DNA of 36,505 nt from a virus: the IMG/VR virus record IMGVR_UViG_3300005253_000386, positions 1 through 36,505 of that record. One strand, given 5' to 3'. Shown here in pieces: positions 15,939 to 21,640 of the stretch (its first letter is position 1; each line of letters begins with the position of its first letter). The notes beneath the pieces are model-generated. The model worked only from the letters and a program-made list of their open reading frames with translations, made no database searches and had not been told where the DNA came from. Position numbers and translations under genes: made by a program.

Positions 15939-16141
15939 GAAACCCCCTCTGTCACCTTCCTCATCGAAAACCAGTTCTTCATCAGACCCTTCCGGTTAAC
16001 CACCCACAGGTGCGGCCATCTCCATCCCCACTTCCAATTCCACCCCAGGGCAAATCCCGGACCCCAGATGTCCCTCCCTTTCCGCTTCACCCAAATCTGG
16101 AACCCCGTCTTCCCCACCCGAAATCCTACGTTCAAATCCAT
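15935..16141 (-). CDS. Small Trp-rich protein
   Basis: A 68-residue protein beginning MDLNVGFRVGKTGFQIWVKR, with a striking Trp/Gly run (WNWKWGWRWPHLWVV) and a basic C-terminus. The ATG at 16141 has GGTGG at suitable spacing; upstream in-frame GTGs to 16225 would extend it by up to 28 basic residues. The end overlaps the next ATG. Aromatic strands alternating with polar residues suggest a small beta protein. The stretch 16142-16302 otherwise holds no convincing gene. Confidence 0.4.
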   Translation of the reverse strand: MDLNVGFRVGKTGFQIWVKRKGRDIWGPGFALGWNWKWGWRWPHLWVVNRKGLMKNWFSMRKVTEGVS

Positions 16142-16302
16142 TTCACATTCCACCTGAAACCCCCTTCTCCCTCTCGGATTTTTTTCCACCTTTCTTTTCC
16201 CCACAGACCTCACACCCACACACACTTACACTTGGGACAACCCTCATGGGGAACACGGGTTTCCGCGACTCGGATCCGGGGTCCCCAACCCCCCCCTCGC
16301 CG

Positions 16303-16410
16303 TCACGGCGTCCCGACGAGCCACAGCGTCCCCCAGATCGCCATCACGACCACCCACCACCCCACAGCACACACCACAAGCAGCCATGAGCAACCCTCTC
16401 GCTTGATCAT
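16303..16410 (-). CDS. Short single-span membrane protein
   Basis: A 35-residue protein. A basic start (MIKREG) is followed by one long hydrophobic segment (CSWLLVVCAVGWWVVVMAIW) and a short tail. The ATG overlaps the TGA of the upstream gene (ATGA), which supports this start over longer in-frame versions. Too short to assign. Confidence 0.45.
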   Translation of the reverse strand: MIKREGCSWLLVVCAVGWWVVVMAIWGTLWLVGTP

Positions 16411-16835
16411 CCTATTGCCAGCTCGGCCTCGCTCTCTCTCTTGCAGCGCTTGCATAGCCTCACCTTCGCTTGATCCAACGTGCGCTGATACCACTGGTCG
16501 GTCATCTCCCCGCATCGCTTGCACCATCCCCGGTCCTTACCCGGCCCTAGCTCTCTCGGCTTCAGGTCAGGCCCCGGTATCACGTGGCTGAGGTCAATCC
16601 CCTGCGATAGGTTCGTAGCGGCTGAGTCCGCTGCACCGCCCAACGTACCCGGCGGCAGGAAGGATTGAACCACCGGTTCCCCCAGCGTTTCACTCGCCAC
16701 TGTCATCCTTGGCGCACGCTCCTTCACCTTGCGCGCCGCTCTCCGCTTCGATTCTACAATCCGCCTGCACGCTCGGCATGCCCTGCGGCCTGGGCATTCC
16801 TCGCTACCGCATATGCTGACCCTCTTTGGTGGCAT
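16407..16835 (-). CDS. Zinc-finger protein, unknown
   Basis: A 142-residue protein started at the ATG inside GGCATGCC; a GTG at 16874 and an ATG at 16856 are alternatives. The N-terminus has a Cys cluster (CGSEECPGRRACRACRR, residues ~8-24) within a very basic segment. The C-terminus has CKRCGEM and CKRCKRE, a second zinc site. The middle is Pro/Gly/Ser-rich and probably disordered. Two zinc modules joined by a linker suggest nucleic-acid binding. It is the first gene of the leftward block after the origin-like region. Confidence 0.5.
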   Translation of the reverse strand: MPPKRVSICGSEECPGRRACRACRRIVESKRRAARKVKERAPRMTVASETLGEPVVQSFLPPGTLGGAADSAATNLSQGIDLSHVIPGPDLKPRELGPGKDRGWCKRCGEMTDQWYQRTLDQAKVRLCKRCKRESEAELAIG

Positions 16836-16877
16836 GCCATGAATGTACCACGCCATGACACCATCCCATGTCACCTT

Positions 16878-16893
16878 TGTTTCACGTGAAACG
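16878..16893. other. parS-like site (ParB binding)
   Basis: TGTTTCACGTGAAACG matches the widely conserved chromosomal parS consensus TGTTTCACGTGAAACA at 15 of 16 positions. The central 14 bases (GTTTCACGTGAAAC) form a perfect palindrome. ParB clamps load at such sites and spread. No parA or complete parB partner gene is recognisable in the window; a ParB-like domain occurs only in a virion protein (34378-36120) of a different group. The site therefore most likely addresses host ParB. Confidence 0.75.
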
Positions 16894-16928
16894 GCCCCCT
16901 TCCCTCCTGGTTCCTCCCATCCCCCTTA

Positions 16929-17018
16929 GGAATAGTAGTAGTAGCCTGTTGAAACCTGTTGATAACTCCTTAATCCCTGTCTGCATATCCTCTGCGTGTG
17001 TTGATAACCTGTGAACAC
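16929..17018 (-). other. oriC-like element: DnaA boxes plus DnaA-trio
   Basis: On the minus strand, in order: TTATCAACA (16965-16957, 8/9 to TTATCCACA), one base, GTTTCAACA (16955-16947), GG, then CTACTACTACTATTCC (16944-16929). The opposite strand of the last element reads 3'-GATGATGATGATAAG-5', four perfect DnaA-trios plus a fifth variant. Tandem boxes, a GC spacer and trios in this order match the bacterial basal origin unwinding system. Another TTATCAACA lies at 17007-16999, next to a weak box GTGTTCACA (17018-17010). The flank beyond the trios is not AT-rich, which is atypical. Confidence 0.6.
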
Positions 17019-17086
17019 TCCAAAGCCGGACGTTCCCCTCCAACCTTTACATGCCACGTTGTCCCCCGTGCTCGTGCTGGTAGAGC

Positions 17087-17284
17087 CTACGTTTCCGAAA
17101 GAGACAAGCCAACCCCACCACCAAGCTCGACATCAACCGCCCTCCAGAGATTAACCGCTTCGGCTTCGTCTTTCGCTCGCGCGCCGGGCCATTCGTTGAC
17201 GATCTGCCCCGCGAGTGATTCCGCCAGCGTCCGGGCGCACGGCCTCACCCGCTCCGACAAGCCCCACATCTGGTATGGGATCAA
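17087..17284 (-). CDS. Possible small protein in the control region
   Basis: An open frame of up to 65 residues (TTG at 17284; an internal ATG at 17269 gives 60), reading LSERVRPCARTLAESLAGQI and KDEAEAVNLWRAVDVELGGG. The residue pattern looks more like a helical protein than the opposite strand does. Neither start has a ribosome binding site. It lies alone between the origin-like element and the hexamer cluster, a place where a regulator could sit, but I see no helix-turn-helix. Confidence 0.3.
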   Translation of the reverse strand: MIPYQMWGLSERVRPCARTLAESLAGQIVNEWPGARAKDEAEAVNLWRAVDVELGGGVGLSLSET

Positions 17285-17339
17285 CAGCTAAACCCATAGC
17301 TTCGACTCTCGCGCATCGTGTCACACCATATGTTGTGCG

Positions 17340-17428
17340 TGTCAGAAATTCATACCAGGGCTTGTGATGTCAGCATCCGTCAACTGACACCCTGACACCG
17401 ACCCCAAGCGCTTGTGGATTCTCTGACA
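17340..17428. repeat. Cluster of TGTCAG/CTGACA hexamers
   Basis: Five copies in 89 bases: TGTCAG at 17340 and 17368; CTGACA at 17384, 17392 and 17423. The last three are followed by CC (CTGACACC). The copies at 17368 and 17384 form an inverted repeat with a ten-base spacer. They lie 180-270 bases before the first rightward gene and could be operators or iterons. No convincing promoter is visible between here and 17608. Confidence 0.4.
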
Positions 17429-17607
17429 CCCCACCACCACCATTGGTAGAAGCTCTTGGCATGACACATGCAATATCAGTCCTTGCCAATGGTACAAACG
17501 AATAGCCTTCCTAGTGTGGTGGTTCTCGGTTCCTCTTTGGCAGGGGCTAAGTTGTGCGCTGTGTACCCAGTGTATTCGCCGAGGATTCACCTTCAGGAGA
17601 TTCAACG

Positions 17608-17838
17608 ATGAAAAAGTGGACTCTGCCCGATTGGATGAAACCCTACGTTTGCCTGCTCTCCAACGTTCAGACCGAAGAGGACGTAGAGCGGCTCATGAAT
17701 AACCACACAGCAACAGTATTCGAGAACGCACCGCTCGCTTTGATCTGCGTGTCACTTAAATCTCAGGTCACCCTTTTGAATCGACTGCAAGACCGTGGTT
17801 TACTCTTGCTCGATTCTGCCCTGGAGGATCACAGCTAA
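17608..17838 (+). CDS. Small early protein, unknown (first rightward gene)
   Basis: A 76-residue protein (MKKWTLPDWMKPYVCLLSNV, then TEEDVERLMNNHTATVFENA and LALICVSLKSQVTLLNRLQD). The ATG has GGAG at good spacing; longer in-frame starts lack one. It ends E-D-H-S-stop, and those codons contain the GGAGG used by the next gene. It opens the rightward island. No family recognised. Confidence 0.6.
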   Translation: MKKWTLPDWMKPYVCLLSNVQTEEDVERLMNNHTATVFENAPLALICVSLKSQVTLLNRLQDRGLLLLDSALEDHS

Positions 17839-17840
17839 TG
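17823..17840 (+). repeat. Gene-junction repeat, copy 1
   Basis: GGAGGATCACAGCTAATG joins two rightward genes. It encodes the upstream C-terminus (EDHS), supplies the ribosome binding site GGAGG and overlaps stop and start as TAATG. Identical to copy 2. Confidence 0.7.
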
Positions 17841-18014
17841 GAAATGACAACTCCATGCAAAGTCACCAAGGATAACGTAGAGCTGTTTCGTGGTACCAAC
17901 ATCGAATGTTATAGTTTCATCCTCAGACACCAGCCACAGTCAGTTGACTGGGCAATGAAATACTCCGGTTACAGGATTGAGCCAGTCGAAGCGCAACAGG
18001 AGGATCACAGCTAA
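17838..18014 (+). CDS. Small early protein, unknown
   Basis: A 58-residue protein starting MEMTTPCKVTKDNVELFRGT and containing a short helical part (QPQSVDWAMKYSGYRIEPVE). The start overlaps the upstream TAA (TAATG), and the end is a second copy of the same junction, so it is a self-contained cassette between two repeats. No family recognised. Confidence 0.55.
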   Translation: MEMTTPCKVTKDNVELFRGTNIECYSFILRHQPQSVDWAMKYSGYRIEPVEAQQEDHS

Positions 18015-18016
18015 TG
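17999..18016 (+). repeat. Gene-junction repeat, copy 2
   Basis: GGAGGATCACAGCTAATG, identical over 18 bases to the copy at 17823, again linking an EDHS-stop C-terminus to an overlapping start. Confidence 0.7.
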
Positions 18017-18328
18017 AGTATTACTCGACGAATTCCCCCGTGTGCAGCAAAAGTGTTGGACTGTATTCGTAAGAATGTGAAGCGGCCTCGCCGCTTGCCT
18101 CGGTTAACAGGTTCTAACCGCTTGCGTTGGTTTAAGCGAACCGCAATGGTGTGCTGTCCAATGGGCTTACTCCCTGGCGCAATCTCACCGCAGCCATGGG
18201 TTAAACGCCATCTAAAAGGCTGGGATCTTCCTGGCCGTGGAATCAAATGCTTTGCTATTTGGTGGGATGAACAACAAGACGCCCGCGCTGCCGTTAATGC
18301 AGTGTGGCCCAAGGAGGTACACAGCTAA
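18014..18328 (+). CDS. Small basic protein, paralogue of 19510-19830
   Basis: A 104-residue protein: MSITRRIPPCAAKVLDCIRK, then a basic region, CCPMGLLPGAI, a variable part and the C-terminal motif FAIWWDEQQDARAAVNAVWP. The motif spacing IPxxAxxVL, CPMGLxP, WWDxQxD, AAVxAVWP is shared with 19510-19830, so they are clear paralogues. The conserved Cys, Trp and Asp residues suggest a compact alpha/beta fold. Function unknown. It ends in VHS-stop at a third junction repeat. Confidence 0.6.
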   Translation: MSITRRIPPCAAKVLDCIRKNVKRPRRLPRLTGSNRLRWFKRTAMVCCPMGLLPGAISPQPWVKRHLKGWDLPGRGIKCFAIWWDEQQDARAAVNAVWPKEVHS

Positions 18329-18330
18329 TG
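18313..18330 (+). repeat. Gene-junction repeat, variant copy 3
   Basis: GGAGGTACACAGCTAATG differs from copies 1 and 2 at two positions and again overlaps stop and start. Confidence 0.6.
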
Positions 18331-18753
18331 AGTGATTACCAGTACAGAGCACAAGGAAAAAGTTTCCTTGCAAAATGTAAAGCGAAAATGACCGTGAGGT
18401 ATTTAGGCTATCGGCCCCACTTTGATGACGACAAAGAAAGCCGGGATGTGTTCGGCATTACCTTCAGGCGCATGCGTGGTTCCTGCTCTATCGCGCACAG
18501 ATTTGGTATAACGTTCGGTCAGTCCACCGCCGATAGCACCGGGAGCGGTGACAACAAGCCTTCAGCCTATGCCGTGTTGACTTGCCTTACCAAGCGTGAC
18601 CCCGGAACCTTTGAGGAGTTCTGTGCTGAATATGGATACGATACCGACTCGCGTAAAGCAGAGAAAACCCATAAAGCCGTTGTCGCAGAATGGAACCAAG
18701 TTAAAGGGTTCTTCACTGACGACGAGATCACAGCCCTGGCCGAGATCAACTGA
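18328..18753 (+). CDS. Conserved phage protein, function unknown
   Basis: A 141-residue protein. The C-terminal half has the pattern SAYAVLTCLTKRDPGTFEEF, CAEYGYDTDSRKAEKTHKAV, then EWNQVKGFF and ITALAEI. I recognise this as a domain seen in many siphophage and podophage early regions, without a firmly established role. The N-terminal half (KMTVRYLGYRPHFDDDKESR, RMRGSCSIAHRFGITFGQS) is beta-rich. Start at the TAATG overlap. It is the longest conserved protein of the island. Confidence 0.7.
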   Translation: MSDYQYRAQGKSFLAKCKAKMTVRYLGYRPHFDDDKESRDVFGITFRRMRGSCSIAHRFGITFGQSTADSTGSGDNKPSAYAVLTCLTKRDPGTFEEFCAEYGYDTDSRKAEKTHKAVVAEWNQVKGFFTDDEITALAEIN

Positions 18754-18755
18754 CC

Positions 18756-19079
18756 ATGAACCACACACCGGGACCGTGGAACGTGAAACCCGATTGCTCT
18801 GGGAATGATCCTCACGTTTACCGGATTGACGATGCAAAGGGTCAGACCGTGGCTAGAGACATATCTCCTCAAGATGCACCTCTACTTGCCGCTGCACTTG
18901 ATTTGTTTGCGGCACTAAAATACATGAATCACATGGGCGGAGATGATCGCGGAGGATACTGCATCTGTCCACTTAAGGACGGCTCTGCCCCGGACCATAA
19001 ACATGCCACGGTCTGCAAAGACGCACGCCAAGCCGTAGCCAAAGCTGAAAGTAGACAGAAAACAAATGAAAACGTGTAA
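18756..19079 (+). CDS. Conserved small phage protein (HTPGPW family)
   Basis: A 107-residue protein starting MNHTPGPWNVKPD. The HTPGPW start, a short beta region, NAPLLAAA-like segment (DAPLLAAALDLFAALKYM) and an Ala-rich end are familiar from many phage early regions, where the role is unknown. Cys residues in CICPLKD and TVCKDA add a possible metal site. It starts two bases after the upstream stop and overlaps the next gene by 14 bases. Confidence 0.65.
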   Translation: MNHTPGPWNVKPDCSGNDPHVYRIDDAKGQTVARDISPQDAPLLAAALDLFAALKYMNHMGGDDRGGYCICPLKDGSAPDHKHATVCKDARQAVAKAESRQKTNENV

Positions 19080-19338
19080 GGATTGTGATGGATCAGGGGT
19101 TACAGGGGTTGGGTGGCCGCTGGAGCAATGTGAGACATGCGCCGGAACGGGAGAATATATGATGCAGGAAAGTATCGCAGCAGAATTACTTGACGCCCTA
19201 GTGTTTATCCTACCCATGGCCAAGGGTTATGCTCATGCTCACCCGGTAGGAGGAAATCAAGACAAAATCCGGCACGCCGAACAAATCATCGCCAAAGCTA
19301 CCGCCGCACCTGCGGCAAAGGATACTGACAATGGATAA
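19066..19338 (+). CDS. Small protein with DnaJ-like zinc motif
   Basis: A 90-residue protein: CKDCDGSG (residues 4-11) and CETCAGTG (about 20-27) are two CxxCxGxG units as in DnaJ-type zinc fingers. They are fused to a helical domain (IAAELLDALVFILPMAKGYA, DKIRHAEQIIAKATAA) of a kind common in phage early proteins. It may bind protein or nucleic acid through the zinc module. It overlaps both neighbours. Confidence 0.6.
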   Translation: MKTCKDCDGSGVTGVGWPLEQCETCAGTGEYMMQESIAAELLDALVFILPMAKGYAHAHPVGGNQDKIRHAEQIIAKATAAPAAKDTDNG

Positions 19339-19510
19339 TGCTACCGCTTCCCTTATCGCTTCCTTGCGTGATGTGCTTGAGGCTGTGAGATATGCTCGAA
19401 ACATTAAAGACGCTGGACAAGCTGACGATGCAATGAGTGACGCCGACGTGCGTGTGGATGAGGCTATCCATAAAGCCAACTTCGCACTAATGGCAGAGGA
19501 TGACAGCTAA
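19331..19510 (+). CDS. Small helical protein, unknown
   Basis: A 59-residue, mostly helical acidic protein (MDNATASLIASLRDVLEAVR, ADVRVDEAIHKANFALMAED). It overlaps the upstream gene by eight bases and ends EDDS-stop at the fourth junction repeat. No family recognised. Confidence 0.55.
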   Translation: MDNATASLIASLRDVLEAVRYARNIKDAGQADDAMSDADVRVDEAIHKANFALMAEDDS

Positions 19511-19512
19511 TG
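19495..19512 (+). repeat. Gene-junction repeat, variant copy 4
   Basis: AGAGGATGACAGCTAATG is two bases different from copies 1 and 2 and has the same role: C-terminal EDDS codons, ribosome binding site and TAATG overlap. Confidence 0.6.
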
Positions 19513-19830
19513 CCTATCACTGGACCGATTCCAGACGAAGCAAAGCCAGTTCTTGAGGCTATACGTGAATCAGTGTCACGCCCACCGGACCTGCCCGTGC
19601 GTGAGTTTTATGGTCGCCTTCGGTGGAGACATTCTCGGCCAGACAGAGAAGGCTTCGCCTGCCCAATGGGACTACACCCAGCAGCCATTATCTGCTGTCC
19701 ATATATGTGTAGGGATTTTCCCGTAGCTAGCTGTACCGGCGAGAATATTCTGAGTTTTGGTATGTGGTGGGACCGCCAGACAGATGTTCAGGCCGCTGTC
19801 GATGCGGTTTGGCCGGAGCATAAAACATGA
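19510..19830 (+). CDS. Small protein, paralogue of 18014-18328
   Basis: A 106-residue protein sharing with 18014-18328 an IPxxAxxVLxxIRxxVxRP start, RLRW, ACPMGLHPAAI and the ending FGMWWDRQTDVQAAVDAVWP. It has extra Cys residues (CCPYMC, SCTGEN), which could form a metal site missing in the paralogue. Both copies start right after a junction repeat, consistent with duplication by recombination between repeats. Function unknown. Confidence 0.6.
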   Translation: MPITGPIPDEAKPVLEAIRESVSRPPDLPVREFYGRLRWRHSRPDREGFACPMGLHPAAIICCPYMCRDFPVASCTGENILSFGMWWDRQTDVQAAVDAVWPEHKT

Positions 19831-19964
19831 TAGTGCAGACGGATCTAGAATCCTCCGAGATTGCGGTGCTCAAGACCGCCGTGGAATTGCTGACAGCGGC
19901 CGGTTACACGCTGACGGCTCGGCTCCTGCGAAACGTCCTGCTCAAGATGGGCCTCAATGTCTAA
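19827..19964 (+). CDS. Very small helical protein
   Basis: A 45-residue protein (MIVQTDLESSEIAVLKTAVE, LLTAAGYTLTARLLRNVLLK). The start overlaps the upstream stop (ATGA) and the end overlaps the next gene by eight bases. The regular amphipathic helix pattern and tight coupling support it as real. Role unknown. Confidence 0.5.
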   Translation: MIVQTDLESSEIAVLKTAVELLTAAGYTLTARLLRNVLLKMGLNV

Positions 19965-20142
19965 CCTCATCGTGCCGTCAGAAAGCTGTATGTGTTTGGG
20001 ATGTGGTAAACATTTCCCATTCTCACAGCTTCAGCACGTGAACTATGAAGATGACCTAAACGTGGAAGCCGTGGACCGTAAGTCCCCGTGCTGCAAATCT
20101 GAATATATCCTGGTGCAGGATATAGAGGAGAGAAATTGCTGA
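19957..20142 (+). CDS. Small zinc-ribbon protein
   Basis: A 61-residue protein with CLGC (CMCLGCGKHF, about residues 11-20) and CC (SPCCKSEY, about 44-51), a probable two-knuckle zinc ribbon. It overlaps the 45-residue gene upstream and is coupled to the next gene by TGATG. Function unknown. Confidence 0.6.
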   Translation: MSNLIVPSESCMCLGCGKHFPFSQLQHVNYEDDLNVEAVDRKSPCCKSEYILVQDIEERNC

Positions 20143-20381
20143 TGAACATTAAGGACGGTGGCGGAGCGTTTCCCCAAGTACCTCAACTCGACCTTGGAAA
20201 AGATGGCGAGATCAAGCTGCGATGTGATGGCATATCTGTCTTAGACTATTTCGCGGCAGCGGCGTTGACCGGCCTGTTAGCAAATAGCGATGGGTGTGAA
20301 TACATGGCTGAACATGCAGACATGGCTTATTGTGCCGCTATTGCCATGCTGTCCGAGCGTGAGAGTAGGAATAAACCGTGA
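20142..20381 (+). CDS. Small conserved phage protein
   Basis: A 79-residue protein started at the ATG overlapping the upstream TGA. It contains the pattern GISVLDYFAAAALTGLLAN followed by a helix (YMAEHADMAYCAAIAMLSER). A 'DYFAAxAL' helix of this kind occurs in many small phage early proteins of unknown role. An N-terminal GGGAFPQVP segment fits the same group. Confidence 0.6.
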   Translation: MNIKDGGGAFPQVPQLDLGKDGEIKLRCDGISVLDYFAAAALTGLLANSDGCEYMAEHADMAYCAAIAMLSERESRNKP

Positions 20382-20785
20382 GCACGCCAACAGGCGACCT
20401 CGGCCCACAGCATACCGGACCCCGGGAAGGTGCTTGTGATCGGTGCAATCAACGTCCCGGGACAGATGAATACAGGGGCGCATGGCTTTGCGATCACTGC
20501 CTTGAAGATGAAGAACGCGCCGACAACCTACAACGCCAGGAGGATGAACGCATGGAAGAACAAGAGGACAGACTTTACAACGAAGCGATTAAGGTTGCCC
20601 GGGGCGATGCCTCCATTGAACCTACCCGTGAGCATGTCCGTGTGCTGTGGGATCGCATTGTGTGGACAACTGGCCGGATCGAGAAGATGAAATCTATGGT
20701 AGAGAGCGCTTCAGGTAACTTGAAAAAGGCTATAGTTTCCCATCACACAACGGAGAAAGAAAACCTCGGCCATTCATCCAAGTAA
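20378..20785 (+). CDS. Zinc-finger plus coiled-coil protein (last rightward gene)
   Basis: A 135-residue protein from a GTG overlapping the upstream TGA. CDRC (about residue 20) and CDHC (about 38) form a probable zinc ribbon. A long charged coiled coil follows (EDEERADNLQRQEDERMEEQ) and then a helical end. Its last 56 bases overlap the 3' end of the leftward gene 20730-21056, so the two operons converge without a spacer and without a visible terminator. Confidence 0.6.
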   Translation: MSTPTGDLGPQHTGPREGACDRCNQRPGTDEYRGAWLCDHCLEDEERADNLQRQEDERMEEQEDRLYNEAIKVARGDASIEPTREHVRVLWDRIVWTTGRIEKMKSMVESASGNLKKAIVSHHTTEKENLGHSSK

Positions 20786-21056
20786 TTATTATCTGTCCTC
20801 TTGTGAGATGCACTAAGTAGGCGCTGGCCGCAATGTCTTTTATGGCCTTGAGAAACTTTATGCTATCCTTGCTCGTGGGTTTGCTTCCCGCCTTCAACTG
20901 AACGACTTCCGTGTGATCCTTGAACAACGCGATTACGTCGAAACTGCTATGGCTTCCAGCCGTCCGCATCGCGTGCAATGCGCCATGCCGTAAGTACCAC
21001 TTGACCAGCCACCGCTCTGCGTTCGCTCCCTTGCGATACTGCCCTCCGGGTTTCAT
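20730..21056 (-). CDS. Holliday-junction-resolvase-like (Hjc/RecB-type) nuclease
   Basis: A 108-residue protein started at the ATG overlapping the methyltransferase stop (ATGA). It has the archaeal-type resolvase signature: GANAERWLVKWYLRHGA (E14), GSHSSFDVIA (D40) and VVQLKAGSKP (Q53, K55), the PD-(D/E)XK core. Length (about 110 residues) fits Hjc-like proteins. It would cut branched DNA formed by recombination or replication, working with the annealing protein, nuclease and SSB of the same operon. It is the last leftward early gene. Confidence 0.7.
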   Translation of the reverse strand: MKPGGQYRKGANAERWLVKWYLRHGALHAMRTAGSHSSFDVIALFKDHTEVVQLKAGSKPTSKDSIKFLKAIKDIAASAYLVHLTRGQIIITWMNGRGFLSPLCDGKL

Positions 21057-21640
21057 GTCTTCCCCTCCTCCGCTGGCTGCGCTGCGGGTGGCGTCAACCC
21101 CCGATTGAATAATTGAGTTTTGCCCAGACTCGAGATCTCTGTTTCTAGCGGCCAGACCTGTTGGTTCATGTGCGAATCGACAACGTGACTTAATCCTCCG
21201 TTTCCAGGAAAAAGGTCGATCACCTCGTCTCCCCGCTTTACGTTCACCACGTCTAGCAACCAATGATAAAACTTGTTTGGCTTCTTCCCTACCACCTGCT
21301 GCTTGACCAATTCATGCATGTAAGTGTGAGCTTCACACCAATCTAAACGCCCGTATTCTCTAGGCCTGCGCTTGCGCCCTCCGTGGACAATAACCGGCTC
21401 CCAATAGTATGACGGATTGGATGTCGCCATCGAACCGCCGAACGTCTTAACCCAGGCCATGATCCTATACTTGCAGGTCAGCATGGGCAAAACGTAGGCG
21501 AGGTTTTTCTGATTCGTGGATAGCGCGAAGGCATCGAAGTCGTGCTCCAGATGCCAGATGAGTATCTTATGGTTCACTCCGCGGCCGCCGTAATGCTTCT
21601 CGCATCCAGGATATGGTGGATCCGCGTAGCAGAATTTCAC
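21053..21640 (-). CDS. DNA methyltransferase, DPPY type (beta-class order)
   Basis: A 195-residue protein from a GTG overlapping the upstream TGA. The catalytic motif YADPPYPG lies at residues 5-12. The S-adenosylmethionine-binding motif (VIDLFPGNGG, 140-149) lies near the C-terminus, so motif IV precedes motif I as in beta-class N6-adenine/N4-cytosine enzymes. There is no obvious target recognition domain. It could modify phage DNA against host restriction. Chemistry of the target base is inferred; the sequence specificity is unknown. Confidence 0.75.
   Translation of the reverse strand: MKFCYADPPYPGCEKHYGGRGVNHKILIWHLEHDFDAFALSTNQKNLAYVLPMLTCKYRIMAWVKTFGGSMATSNPSYYWEPVIVHGGRKRRPREYGRLDWCEAHTYMHELVKQQVVGKKPNKFYHWLLDVVNVKRGDEVIDLFPGNGGLSHVVDSHMNQQVWPLETEISSLGKTQLFNRGLTPPAAQPAEEGKT

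Noticed and set aside
16226-16302. Short leftward reading ending VPHEGCPKCKCVWV-stop
   Set aside because: It looks zinc-ribbon-like but has no ATG, GTG or TTG start and is under 35 codons; possibly a gene remnant.
17060-17135. tRNA-like text (CTGGTAGAGC, later CCACCA)
   Set aside because: No matching acceptor stem, anticodon arm or T-arm signature can be built around it; it is more likely part of the small antisense frame 17087-17284.
16998-17291. Rightward open frame across the origin-like region
   Set aside because: Ser/Pro/Ala-rich content, a start inside a DnaA-box-like sequence and no ribosome binding site; it looks like the antisense of the minus-strand frame. Its end (ATCAACAGCTAA) resembles the junction repeat but is not followed by a start codon.
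17342-17605. Leftward open frame upstream of the rightward island
   Set aside because: Irregular composition and it overlaps the hexamer cluster and the first gene's ribosome binding site; no start signal.
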